From contig JAHYIO010000007.1 of NCBI GenBank assembly GCA_020543525.1, positions 310,001 through 374,000 of the forward strand: DNA of 64,000 bases. Reading direction: 5' to 3'. Positions 1 to 11,282 of this stretch are shown piece by piece. A program made the translations under genes and the position numbers. The number at the start of each line of letters is the position of its first letter. Within the stretch, counting starts at the first letter, position 1. Source of the stretch: Coriolopsis trogii (lineage: Eukaryota; Basidiomycota; Agaricomycetes; Polyporales; Polyporaceae). The notes beneath the pieces were generated by a model that made no database searches, was not told the origin of the DNA, and worked only from the letters and a program-made list of their open reading frames with translations.

Positions 1-2072
1 ACCACCATGGCTCTCCCACTCCTTCGTCAGACCTGTATCCAGAAGGCCATACCACTCGCTATGACAACCGCCACGAACGTCGCGATGATGATGATGACGA
101 GACGCTGAACGATGAAGAAGGCGAGGTCCACATCCAGCAAAGCAAGAATAGTGAGGAGTCGGAGTCAGGATTTACTCCCCGTTCGCCCTCCACCAATCTC
201 CCGGAGCGTTCCCAGCACTCGCCGTATGCCGTGCAGAACACTCAGTACGTCGAGAACCAGAAGACTATCCGCCCGAAGGGCCGCAGCGCTGTCACAGACC
301 AGCTTGGGATGCGGAGCTTCGACCCTGCGATGTTCGATCGTGAGACGTTGAACAGTCTGAGGAATAGCGGTCAGGATGCTTCAGCAAGTGCCCAACGCGA
401 GCGTATATCACAGTCTCCACCTCAAGCCCAAGTTCAGGCTCAGTCTCAGTCGGAGCCTCCGCGTTCGCAGCATATCCAGCATCCCCAACATCCCCAGCAT
501 CCTCAGCATCCACAGCAACCGCAACACCCGCCCAATTACGATCCTCGCACCTTCATGGAGTTCAATCGCGTTCTCGACCAACGATTGGGTTACGGTTGGA
601 ACCAGTCAAGTGCTCAATCGGACGATATGCAAAGCTTGTTCGATGATCCTACGTCGTCGTATCTGCAGACATTCCTCCGGTCAGCGAGCGCTCGACCCGG
701 TGCTCCTGTTCCTCCCACACCCCAGAGCCAAACGGCTGCTCCGTCACCGTCACCACTCATCTCGGCGATGCCGTCTGACATAGAGCCTCGGCAGATCGGG
801 TCGCCGTATCCCTACCCGTTCACACATATCCGTCGGTCCACCGTATCTGGTTCCATACAGACGCCCTCTACGAACTACGATATGAACAATCCCGACGTGA
901 TCAGAGAGCAACTCGCTCTGCAGATGCAGATGTATGCGCTGAATAACGGTCTCGCGCCGCCTTCCTCCGAGTCCGCGTTCTCCCCTTCATCGACGCCGTT
1001 CCCTGGGCCCAACTACAACCCTTGGATGTATGTTCCTGCGGGCGGCGGTCTGGGCCTGAACAACCTCGCAGCGAGCATCCGATCCAGCCCGAGCCACGAG
1101 CCTGTCGCTCTCCCTCCGCCCCCCATGCGCGGCCGCGGTATACGTCGGCGCGAGCAGAACGGACACATGCGAGTCGCGCAGACTATGCGCCCCTTGCGGC
1201 GGGTCAAGCCGCCTCCGCGTGTTGATAGCACGCAGCCGAGGGAGACGAGCCCCGAACCATCGTCGGGCGAGGAGACTGCCGGCGAGGAGCGTTTCGTCGA
1301 TCAGTACGTCCGGGAAATCGAGACAGGCATGAACGGGAAGGCACAGCTCGTCAGCGAATGGGCGGAGACGCCAGTCGCTGGCCAACCTGGCGATGAGGAA
1401 GGCGAATGGGTGGACGAAGAGGACGAGGATGGCGATGAAGACTTGTTGGATCTGGAGTTCCACCCGACGTATGTGACCAACCCGCAGAAGCGTCGGCGCC
1501 GGTTTGACACGCGCTGGGATGCGCTCGTCCAAGCGGTGAGTTTCACAGGTCATTGTATGGCAGGTTTGCAGTGGCTGATAGTAGTTCATCGTTAGTTCCA
1601 AGCCCTCGACAGGGAGACGGACTCGACCTTGGTTCTCCTTGCATCGCCTTCTCACTCATCCAAGTTCCACGCACTTACGTCTCGCTCGATCCGGCGGGAC
1701 CCCGCGCTCACGAACTCTACCGCGCTCGCCAGCGTGCGTCGCGCCTTCTCGCATCTTGCTGCCGAGCGCCGTGCCGCGCGCAAAGCGTCGCGCATATCTC
1801 TCATGGAGCAGCTGTCGTCGCGCTCAGACTCGTCTGCGAATGGCTCTCCCGGCGGAGGCGGCGGCTCGCCAGCCGAAGTCGACCTCCGGCGTGCATTGAA
1901 GGCTGCGCTTGGCAGTCTCGGGGAGCTCTCGACCATATACGAGCAGCGAGAGGCGAGGTGGAGAGACGAGATGCGCCGCCTCAACGCTGATCGAGAGAGG
2001 GTAGAGATGCTGGTCCGTCAGACTTTGGGACCGATGATCATGAATGGGAATGGAGGCCCGCCTGGTGCATGA
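1..2072 (+). CDS. Hypothetical low-complexity protein, 5' end outside window
   Basis: The frame is already open at base 3 and has no stop, so the gene starts upstream of the window. Two exons are visible: 1-1535 and 1596-2072. The intron is 60 nt (GT at 1536, AG ending 1595) and the frame continues across it in phase 0. The visible protein is about 670 residues: Pro/Ser/Gln-rich and disordered, with a short His-Pro-Gln repeat and an acidic stretch near 1400-1440. It ends in a conserved-looking helical region, Ala/Arg/Glu-rich and probably coiled coil (about 1700-2020), just before the stop. I do not recognise a catalytic domain. The low-complexity body with a helical C-terminus suits a regulatory or scaffold protein, but no function is assigned. 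The gene model is fairly secure from the splice signals and frame; the identity is unknown. Confidence 0.75.
469..528 (+). repeat. Short His-Pro-Gln coding repeat
   Basis: Degenerate 9-bp units of the type CAGCATCCC encode alternating Gln, His and Pro within the first exon of the gene at 1-2072. It is in frame and probably prone to slippage. There is no sign that it is anything other than coding low complexity. Confidence 0.6.
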
Positions 2073-2411
2073 GGGAGCGAACCGCTAGCGGTAGCGTCCA
2101 AGCACATGTAAGTTACGTTGTTCCCGGTGCTCCCTGTGTGTATGCCATGAGTGTATAGTCCTACCGATGTTGTCTCATACTGGAATGTATTGTGACGGCC
2201 TCGTCCCCATGTATCATCACATTCATACTGGTACCAGTCTCTGAATCCTTTTGTGTGCAAAACTGAGGTCATAGCGGCGAGCAACAGGTCGGGCCGATTT
2301 GGCTAAGAAGCACTCGAATACAGCTTCAAATACTTTCTGGAGATGATTCTGCCTCCCGCATTTACTGTTGCTTCCCCTGGTGCATACACTTCGTCATGTT
2401 TCCTCATAGTT

Positions 2412-3844
2412 CTAGAATGCATCTACTATAGAGTCTGTGTGTAATGCCGTTGCAGAGACTCTCCAAAGGGCTTCGTCTAACAGCCCAAAGATTACCTTCT
2501 CGTCGTCTGCAACCGTAGTCGTAGCAACGTTCCATTTTGCACTCTCCTTTATAGCAGCCTCAAGCTGCTTGAGCTGCTCCGGAGACAGCGCCCGGCCGGT
2601 CGCGCTTTCTTCTTCCGTAATGCTCTCGAATCCCAGTTCGTGGAACTCGGCTAGCCGTCCAGATGCCCGAGAGCGATCCACCAGTGACACAGCAAGAGGA
2701 GGGTACAATTCACCGCGTCCCCTATCAAAGCTACGCGTCCGTAAACATAGGTCAGTAGCCTGGTATGGCCACTCACGCAAACCGAGCACACTGACCTTGG
2801 TGATCTCCTAAACATTGGGCTCCCAGCTCGAGAACCTTCGGACCCATTCGCCCCCCTCAACAGTCGACGTCCAGGGTCCCTCGTATATTGTGCCCTCTCC
2901 ATATACATTGTGCACGACAGCGGCGACGTTGATGATACATCCACCAGATATCGAATAGACCACGAGATCCTATGGTTCACTTACCCTCAGCATGACAGGA
3001 TACCGAGAGAGATTGCCAAGTGCGCACCCTATTTTCTCCATGTACTACGCTAACGGGTCGTACCACGTTTGAGATCGTACTCTGGCTATGGCACCAGCTG
3101 TCGACCACTTACCATTTCATATCTTTCATATTCAACGCGGGATGATTGGCATCCTCCTCTGACAAAGCGTCCTTGCGGATCAACGTCCTGTAAATCACAG
3201 AGCCGGAGAAGACGGCCGGGATATGGGATCTTTGCTTCGCAGCCTCGTCAGTCTTTCCCTCGGTGAGCGCTGCGTTCGGCAATTCGGCGTATATGGCTCT
3301 GGGAACAGCAAATTTCACGCCATCTGCTCCGATGAGCAAGTCGCATGTGAAGCTCGTCCCCTCTCGAAATTGCAGGGTGATAGATAGGGTCGGAGGCGGG
3401 GTCGGACTGCGAATATGGAGACGACCCTCTATCCCAGACGTCCCCGCGACGCTGGCGCAGATGTTCGAGCAAGATCCTCCGCAGCTCGGCGCTGCGGACA
3501 TCGAAGCTGTTATCTGTGGAGAGAGTTGATGGTATCACAATTGTTAGCTTCGTACTCGAACTTCAGAGTGACTCTGAAGAGGGCACGCCTTCAGATCTGA
3601 TGACGACCAACGGGACGCCCTCAGGTGGTTTTGTATCGCAATACCAGCCCCTACTTCTTCGAGCTGGGAGGCACCCTCATAGATAGTGCAATCCACTTCT
3701 GGAGCGAAAACATGCAGTGCAATGGCAATAGGCCGTTTGAGTCCGCGCCGCTGAGAGGAGTGCAAGTGGCAACAGCATCAAGCACCGACAACACGTGGGC
3801 AATTGATAGAGCACTCACATGATCGCAACGTTGAGTTTTGCCAT
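2412..3844 (-). pseudogene. Decayed FAD-dependent monooxygenase (salicylate hydroxylase-like)
   Basis: Fragments in order on the minus strand match a class A flavin monooxygenase. A start at 3844 is followed by a dinucleotide-binding strand and a short intron. The FAD-contacting strand ending Tyr-Glu and a Gly-Ala-Gly-Ile turn follow near 3650-3750. The Gly-Ala-Asp-Gly motif is near 3300 and the central sheet near 2830-2950. A degraded Gly-Asp-Ala motif is near 2720, and the C-terminal helices end at 2412. Damage is visible: the frame shifts right after the glycine-rich loop, roughly 60 residues expected before the substrate domain are absent, and an in-frame TAG at 2808-2810 stands where the family usually has Gln-Glu. 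A deletion directly after Gly-Asp-Ala removes the Gly-Ala-Gly-rich FAD pyrophosphate segment. In live relatives these enzymes hydroxylate aromatic acids with NAD(P)H. Several independent lesions make sequencing error unlikely as the sole cause. Confidence 0.72.
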
Positions 3845-5843
3845 GTTGTTCGTGTTTCCAAGGACGCAGTGGATGCGAGCCGCAGATGCGACAATGTGGC
3901 GAGCTGTCTATATGGCCGTCCACGTCAACAGGTGAATATCTTGCTTCAATTACCGAACTCCACATGAGAGCATCAACGTTCCACTGGGCAGGCAACTAAG
4001 CTCTGCTCTGCTCTGCTTCCATGTCGGGGACTCATGATGATCGTCCTTTCATGTTCAGATTTTGACACGGCGCCTTTGACCTGGACTCTGGATCGCATTA
4101 GATGTTGAGGCCTTGGATTGCTGAAGATTCACGCATGGGCAGGTGGTACTACTTGCAATACTGCTGATGGAGCTACCAGCGAGGCAGCCAGAAGGCGGTG
4201 TTGTGTATCACGAGATGCCTCATCGATAGGTGTCGCGTCAAGTCGAGTTTACTTCGCGACCCCGCTTGAGTCGGACAGCCTGATATATTTCCTGGTGAGT
4301 TTTACAGCGTAACTTTGATGATTGAATCGCGGTGTCAGACTTACATCGCACCGGTGAGCACTTCAAATTCCGCATGTCCAGTCCGGTTGACAGAGATATT
4401 TCCTCATGAAGGAAAAGGTCTATGCATGATATATGTCAGTCTGGCCATCTACTCATGGAATCGAAGGGTAAAGGACAGGAAAGATATGCCCACGCGGAGT
4501 GGTGTAAAACCAGCTTGAGAGCCGTCCGACTTGGGCCCTATCGAACAGTTTCACTGCACTGACTGTTCTATGTAGGTTGTAGGTGTCCTGACCATGAGCG
4601 AGGGGATGGTCACCCATAGGATAGAAAATTCTCGAATGGCAGGTACCGTGAATTTCAGTTGCGGCCACAGGTCTATTCGTGCCAGGCTATTGGCACATAG
4701 GAACAACCTTGAACAAAGCAGGCGGTGAGTGTCCGTGATCCTGGAGGAGCAGATGTTGAGCCTGGGGACATACACACGATGAACCCTTGTCTGATGTAGA
4801 ACTTGCGACTTCTGGCAAACGCTTACTATTGCTCGGCCTGGTTGTGACATCGTGGCAGGTCTAAGCGATACGCCTCGGCTTACTGGTAGTTAGTTAGTCT
4901 GTCCCGCGAGGCCCGGCCGCGGTGACGCCGCTCAGTGCTTGGAAAATGAGGTAACATTGAACATGGCTCTCGTACTCAGCAAATAAAATCGAGCTTTTCA
5001 CATAAGACAGAAGTGCTCTTGTGAGGTGGGAGGTAACTCAGCTTATAGGGAGACAGATGGGCTTGGACAGCGAGTTCAGTTGTGTCGCTAGCGCTGGCGC
5101 TACTCAAACGATCAGCGCTCAGCCTGAGTGGAAGAGTTACCATATTTGGTCACGAGGATGGAGCCTGGGAAAGAGCCTGGTAAACGCCGGGGAACCTTCA
5201 GGGCGTCGAGGACATCGTTCAGCACGATGTTCGACTGTTTTTGCTCTCGTACATCCACCTGGACTCCAAGGACGTCGCGCTGATTGCTTATCTTGTTGGG
5301 ATCCTCTAGCTTGCTGGTTCTCTTGCCAAATCCTCGAAGTCTACTCGTTGACGTTACTGGTTAACTCCACATATCTGCCATGGCACACACGTCGGGTTGT
5401 GGGCAGGACGAAGACATTGTCGCACTGGGGTAGGAGGAGGAGATGCGTGGGCAGGCCTTGCAGGATAAAGATGACTCGGGATGGATAGCCCAGGATTTCG
5501 AGGTATGTCTCCTGCTTGGGAGAGCCGTTCCAACCACTTGAAGAAACGTGTACGCGCAAAGGGATGTTCCCTCGCTGGCCCACTCGTCGACGACGGTCAA
5601 CCGCAAACATTCGCAGACGGCGGAGGAGGACGATACGGGCGTGTTGATCCGACACTGCCACCTGAGCCAAACAGGGCCATACAAATGCTGTCCGGCGTCT
5701 AACCGAGCCTGAACAAACGTCCATCGTCCATCTTGTTCTCTGTCCCTTTCTCCCGACCTCCGTCACAGAATAGCAGATCCTCTGGAGGGCCTGACGACGC
5801 CCAGATCTGCGAGGGACACCGGGGTCGAGCTCGGGATTCCTTC
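3845..5843. other. Gene-poor stretch, no supported gene
   Basis: About 2 kb between the decayed monooxygenase and the Yta7-type gene. Only short open frames without recognisable motifs are present on either strand. The part just before 5844 should hold the Yta7 promoter and 5' leader, but I see no clear TATA element. Minus-strand frames at 5341-5766 contain scattered cysteines but no start plus splice pattern that I would defend. It may contain further relics of the neighbouring pseudogene. Confidence 0.5.
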
Positions 5844-8800
5844 ATGAACTTCAACTTTCCAAGCGAACCCTTCGCTTTCCCCGAAAGCTATCATCCTCTA
5901 CCGGAACAGCAACCAGCCTATCCCATTCCTCAGCACCCCGTTCAACCCCTTCCACAACAATATACTCCCCAATATCCTGTCTACTCCCAACAGTACAACA
6001 ACTTCATTGACCCTCACCTCAACCTTCACCTTGACTCTCGCTTCAACTCTCGGTTCGCAAATCAATCCCAGCCGCTCCCACCTGCACCCCAGTACATCTC
6101 TGAAGCCGCACCTTCCCCGTCGACCAGCCTGCGGATCAAGCTTCCTCCAATGGCTCCCACTACCCGCCATGCGTCTCGTCATCAACCAATTTCTCCCACT
6201 TCTGGCTCGGAATACCACGAGAGCAACGCGTCCATGGAAGCAGAAGATGAGAATCCTGAACAAAAAGACGGCGATGGTGAAGACGCAGAGGACAAGCAAG
6301 AGCCTGTGAAGTATGAAACATCCTCCCGTGGACGTCGCATCGCAAAGAAGTCTTATAAAGAGTCGGGTACCGAAGAGGACGACGATCCTATTGACCTTCT
6401 GTCTAAAGGCAAGAGCAAACAAAGGACACCGAATGTTGACCAGGATGACGAGGGGGATGAGGCTAATCAGGCGACCGCTCGTTATGCGCTACGTCACACA
6501 CGCAGTCGTGGTGGCCATTCGAACAAGCTGAATGGTTTCATCGTGAGCGACGAAGAGGGTGGAGATGCTCAGGTGGGACGGTATTCAACGCGTAACAAGA
6601 GCAAGAACGTCGCTTCCCAGTCAAACGGCAACGGACGGTCTACGCAACGATCGAACGGTCGCTCCCAACCTCAAGCTTCTTCCTCGCGCAACACGCGCAA
6701 CCGAGTCACGACCCGTCGTACGCGTTCTTCAGCTCGTGACGAGGACGACGAAGACGGCTATGTCGACGAGCCCTCGTCTGGCTCTGCTGATGGTGAGGGA
6801 TCAATGGACGAGGCTCCCGTGACGTCCCCTGAGCCTGAACCAGAACCAGATGCAGATGGTGATGCGGACGGCGAAGGGGATGGAGACCCTGAAGCAGAGC
6901 AGGATGGGAAGCCATACGCGCTGCGGCAGAGAGCGAAGATCAACTACGCGATTCCTCCTCCGCTCGAGGAGATGCGGCCACCTCCAAAACCACGTCCGGG
7001 TGCGTCGCGGTCGCACGCTCGTAGTTCCAATCGACCGAAAGCTCCTGGATGGAGTGCAACGGGAGCTGAGCTAAGCAGATGGATGGGAGCTGCTGGGGAT
7101 GACTCGGTGAGTACGACTTATATGATCCGCGTCTCTTGCTCATTTCTTGGCAGGACTCGGATTACAACACCACACGCACACCACGTAAACCATTTGGTGG
7201 TATTGGAGGGGCTGGCGGTGGTGTATTTGCCGGTGGCGCTGCGGCTGCGGGAGGGTTCTTGCCTGGCGATCTAGCTGCCGCTGCTGGGACTCCGTCAAAT
7301 TTAGGCAAGGTGGGAGATGCAGGTATGTACGTCATGCATGTTGCAGTTTCATCGATCTCAGTGTTGCCTAGTTCTTGCGGATGCGGACCCTCTCGGTGTC
7401 AACCAGAATGTGACGTTCGACGAGGTCGGAGGCTTGGATGAACGTAAGTAGGCCATTCGCAGCTGTCCATGTTCGTTCCTTATTCTTCGCCAGACATTAA
7501 CTCGCTCAAGGAGATGACCCTGTTACCCCTCTTGTATCCTGAGGTATTCCAACGGTTCAATCTTACCCCTCCTCGTGGTGTCCTGTTCCACGGTCCTCCG
7601 GGTACGGGAAAGACGCTTCTCGCGCGTGCTCTGGCCGCAAGCTGTCGATCAAATGGGAAGGGGATATGTGAGTCTCACGCCGTCACCTCCATCGCATATG
7701 TCTCATCATCTCTCTAGCCTTCTTTATGCGCAAAGGAGCCGATTGCCTCTCAAAGTGGGTCGGTGAAGCCGAACGACAGCTTCGTCTACTTTTCGAAGAG
7801 GCCCGTAACCAGCAGCCCAGTATCATTTTCTTCGATGAAATCGACGGTCTCGCGCCAGTTCGTTCATCCAAGCAGGACCAGATACATGCGTCAATAGTGT
7901 CAACGTTACTCGCTCTCATGGACGGCATGGATGGTCGTGGACAAGTCGTTGTCATCGGGGCCACGAACCGTCCTGACGCTGTTGATCCTGCACTCCGACG
8001 GCCTGGTCGCTTCGACAGGGAGTTCTACTTCCCGTTACCGGGATTAGATGCACGGGAGCGGATTTTACGCATAATGACGAAGAATTGGGCGAGTTGGGAG
8101 GGGGAGAAGGGTGCGGAGAATGCGAAGGGTCTCGCAAAGCTGACGAAGGGTTATGGTGGCGCCGATCTGAGAGTGAGTCCTGATTCACATCGGTTTCACA
8201 TATGCCTTCACGTCGTACAATTGAGGCTGTTCCTTAGCGATATGGACGGCACATACTGATTCTTGCCTCTATAGGCACTCTGCACAGAAGCGGCTCTCAA
8301 CGCCGTGCAACGCAGATATCCTCAAATTTACAAGTCAAATGATCGCTTGCTCCTCAAACCTGAGACCATCGAAGTTGAGCTCCGGGATTTCATGATCTCG
8401 GTCAAGAGTATGTCATTGTCACTTTTTCTCATTCTGACATGTGCTTACGTTCCCTGCAGAGCTCGTGCCCTCTTCGGCTCGCTCGGTCTCATCTGCTGCT
8501 TCCCCTCTGCCCTCGCAACTCGTTCCTCTCTTGCAGGACCCTCTGGAAAAAATCAAGGAAGTCATCAGCAAGGTCTTGCCGGTTAGCAAGAAGCGGACAG
8601 CGCTGGAAGAAGCCGAGTGGGAGGATGAAAGCTCCGAGAATGCACTCGAACGAGAGCTTATGCTCCAATCGATGGAAACATTGCGCATATACCGTCCTAG
8701 AGTCGTCCTCCATGGTCCGGTGGGCATGGGTCAAGGATATATTGCCGCCGGCGCGCTGCATTTCCTAGAAGGATACCACGTTCAGAGCCTTGACCTTGGG

Positions 8801-10864
8801 ACCCTCATGTCCGATTCGACCAGAGTACGTTCCTTCGATGATTCGTCTGCACTGTCAATCTGACCCCTGGTTGTAGACTCCTGAGGCTGCGATTGTCCAA
8901 CTCTTTGTGGAGGCGAAGCGTCATCAGCCGTCTGTCATATATATACCTTCGCTTGTGGGATGGTGCGCCGCTGTCACAGAAACCGCAAGGACGACAGTGC
9001 GTGCTATGCTCGACTCCCTGGCGCCAACGGACCCAGTCTTGTTGCTTGCGGTGGTGGATGGACCGTTCACTGCACTCCCGAGGGATGTGCGGCAATGGTT
9101 TGGCCCTATTCGGGAGAATCGCGTCGCGCTCCTGTCTCCCAGTCCATCACAGCGAGAAGCGTTCTTTGACGGCTTGATCAAGGACGTCCGCCGCCCACCG
9201 AACGAATTTCCGGACGGAATCAAGCGTAGGAAGCGGGTGCTTGAGGAGCTGCCCATTGCTCCTCCGCTGGAACCGCGCCAACCTACTGCAGCCGAGCTCG
9301 CGCTACAAGAGGAGAACGATCAGAGGGTGATTACGCTGCTGAAGTACCGTCTGGGACCGATCCTCAGTGAGTTGAAGAGGAAGTTCAAGCGATTCACGAA
9401 GCGCGCGGCGGTAAGTTTCTTTGTTCTGCACCATTTCGGCGCCGTATTCATCTGCGTCCAAAGGAGGAGTACAACTACGACTTTAACGCGCCTCCACCGC
9501 CCCTTGTACCTCAGCCTCCGGCTCGGGTCGAACTTGTCTCTTCAACCGTTGAAGTGCATGCCGATGCCGACGGTGCCATGGAGGTCGTGAACGAGACACA
9601 AACGCAGGAAGTTGTAGATCTTACGATCGACAATCAAGTCCAGGAACAGCTAGTGCAGGAGCCGCCTCTCATAGACATGGATCTCGAGCGCATGAACGTC
9701 GAGTTGTACAAGGGGCGCTACTTGACTCCCGACGACTTCCTCGACGACATCCGGAAGATTGTGCACAACGCCCACGTGCGGATCAACGAAGATCCTGAGC
9801 GCTTGTTCAGGGCGCAGGCGATGCTTACAGCCGCCCAGGTCAGCATCCAAGACTTTGACCCGCAGTTCAGGCTAGAATGTCAACGCATGGCGGGGCGTGA
9901 GCGCAAGCGGCGTGAGGAGATCAGGAAAGAGAAGGAGAAAGAGAAAGCCGCTGAGCAGCCCGTGCAGAACGGCGAGTATGCACCTGGGACGAGGCGGAGC
10001 GCGCGCCATAATGGCAAGGGGCTCGAGATCTCAATCCAGGATCCAGCACTGCTCGAACGCAGGTTGAAGAGGGCGCGTTCGAACGGCGCGACCGCGACAC
10101 CTTCGGAGGACGAGAATGGCGAGCGGGTGTCGAAGAAGTCGAGGACGGAGGGTGAGGACGGGCCAATGTCGCCTTCCGCTGGGGGGCGGTCGATGAGCGT
10201 CAGGTTTGCTGATGAGGCGCAGCCTGCTGCGAGTTCGCCCGCTGCAGGCGGGAGCGGAGAAGCGTCGACGTCGGCGCAAGGCGTGTCTGAGCAGGAGCCT
10301 GAGCGTCGTACTGGGTTTGACCCGACCCTGTTGAACCCTGTATCGCCTGCGACGCCTGTTGACATGAGGTCAAGCGTTCCGATAGACCCGCCGGACAATT
10401 CCTTCAGCTCTCCAACACCTATGGATGCTCCCCTGCCACAATCGGAGCCTGTGCCTCAGCCTGCGGAGAACGACGTCAACGGACTTCCTGCGAATGCGCA
10501 AATCATTTTGGACGGAGATGGGGACCAGCCTATGGGGATCCAGGTGATGTCGGAAGCGCCCATGGAGGAATCGCAGCCAGAACAGCAACAGCCCATGGAA
10601 GTCGTCGAGCGATCACCAACGCCTCCTCTCCCTGACTTCCAGTTGGACGAGGACGCGCTTGCGGACCTAAAGACGTATCTCCGAGACGCGACTGGGTCGC
10701 TGAACGTCGAACAGCTGGAGCAGCTGCGCGCGACTTGCCTGGGCATCGTCTGGCGACACCGGTCGGAGTGGGACCGAACCGCATTGCTAAAGGAGCTGAA
10801 GCGGGAGGCGCAAGAGTTCGTGGAGGAGGTCTCGTTGGATGAGATGGATGTCCACTCTCCGTGA
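5844..10864 (+). CDS. YTA7: Yta7/ATAD2-type AAA+ ATPase with bromodomain-like region
   Basis: Nine exons: 5844-7106, 7154-7322, 7372-7443, 7494-7667, 7718-8172, 8275-8407, 8460-8824, 8877-9410, 9464-10864. The total is an exact multiple of three and predicts 1521 residues. The N-terminal ~480 residues are acidic and disordered. The first AAA+ module has Walker A GPPGTGKT (about 533), Walker B IIFFDEID (about 596) and the RRPGRFDRE arginine-finger region. The second AAA+ module has a degenerate Walker A (GPVGMGQGY) and is probably inactive, as is typical of the family. A degenerate bromodomain-like segment (about 1128-1180, [12 protein letters not shown]) follows, then a long charged tail. Yta7/ATAD2 proteins are nuclear hexameric ATPases that act on histone H3-H4 and nucleosome density during transcription and replication. 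ATG 5844 is the first in-frame ATG; the frame opens slightly upstream from a TTG only. Confidence 0.93.
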
Positions 10865-11282
10865 TTCGTAATCTCTTTCTTGTGTGGAATTTGTTTGACT
10901 GAACGTTGGACGATGACTTCACCTCACCTCTCTCGGCTCGTTGTAGATTATTATTTGTCATTAGTAGCATGATTTTCTCTGCTCTGTGTATTTCCAGTGC
11001 AATGTCTACCTCGCCCCAAATATCAGACTGTTGAACATACCACACCGTGTGCTATACACAAGCCCGGACGGAACGCCTGCTCGCCAGAGGTATGTGCGTT
11101 ATTCTCGCCATTGTAGATTATACCAATCCATTGACACGGACTCAGCGATACTGAATTTGCTCCTGACGTCGGATACTGCGGGTGCACTGGCTGGTCCGAC
11201 GCAGCTCGCCTCGCAGTACGTTCCATAGCCAGGTCGTTTTTGTCCCGCCAGTGATGCAACACATCAAGTACTCGTCCAGACG
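10865..11282. other. Convergent 3' flanks
   Basis: 418 bp between the stops of the Yta7-type gene (+) and the GH85 gene (-). It should hold both polyadenylation regions. AT-rich words such as ATTATTTGTCATTAG occur near 10950. No coding signal is supported. Confidence 0.5.

Noticed and set aside
4551..4850. Minus-strand frame with a stretch faintly like a flavoprotein barrel
   Set aside because: Similarity is too weak and short, with no neighbouring conserved blocks.
4900..4935. GC-rich palindrome-like stretch
   Set aside because: Short and imperfect; no flanking duplication or repeated copy in the window.
5898..6422. 174-codon minus-strand frame rich in Arg/Leu/Val
   Set aside because: Shadow of the low-complexity first exon of the Yta7-type gene.
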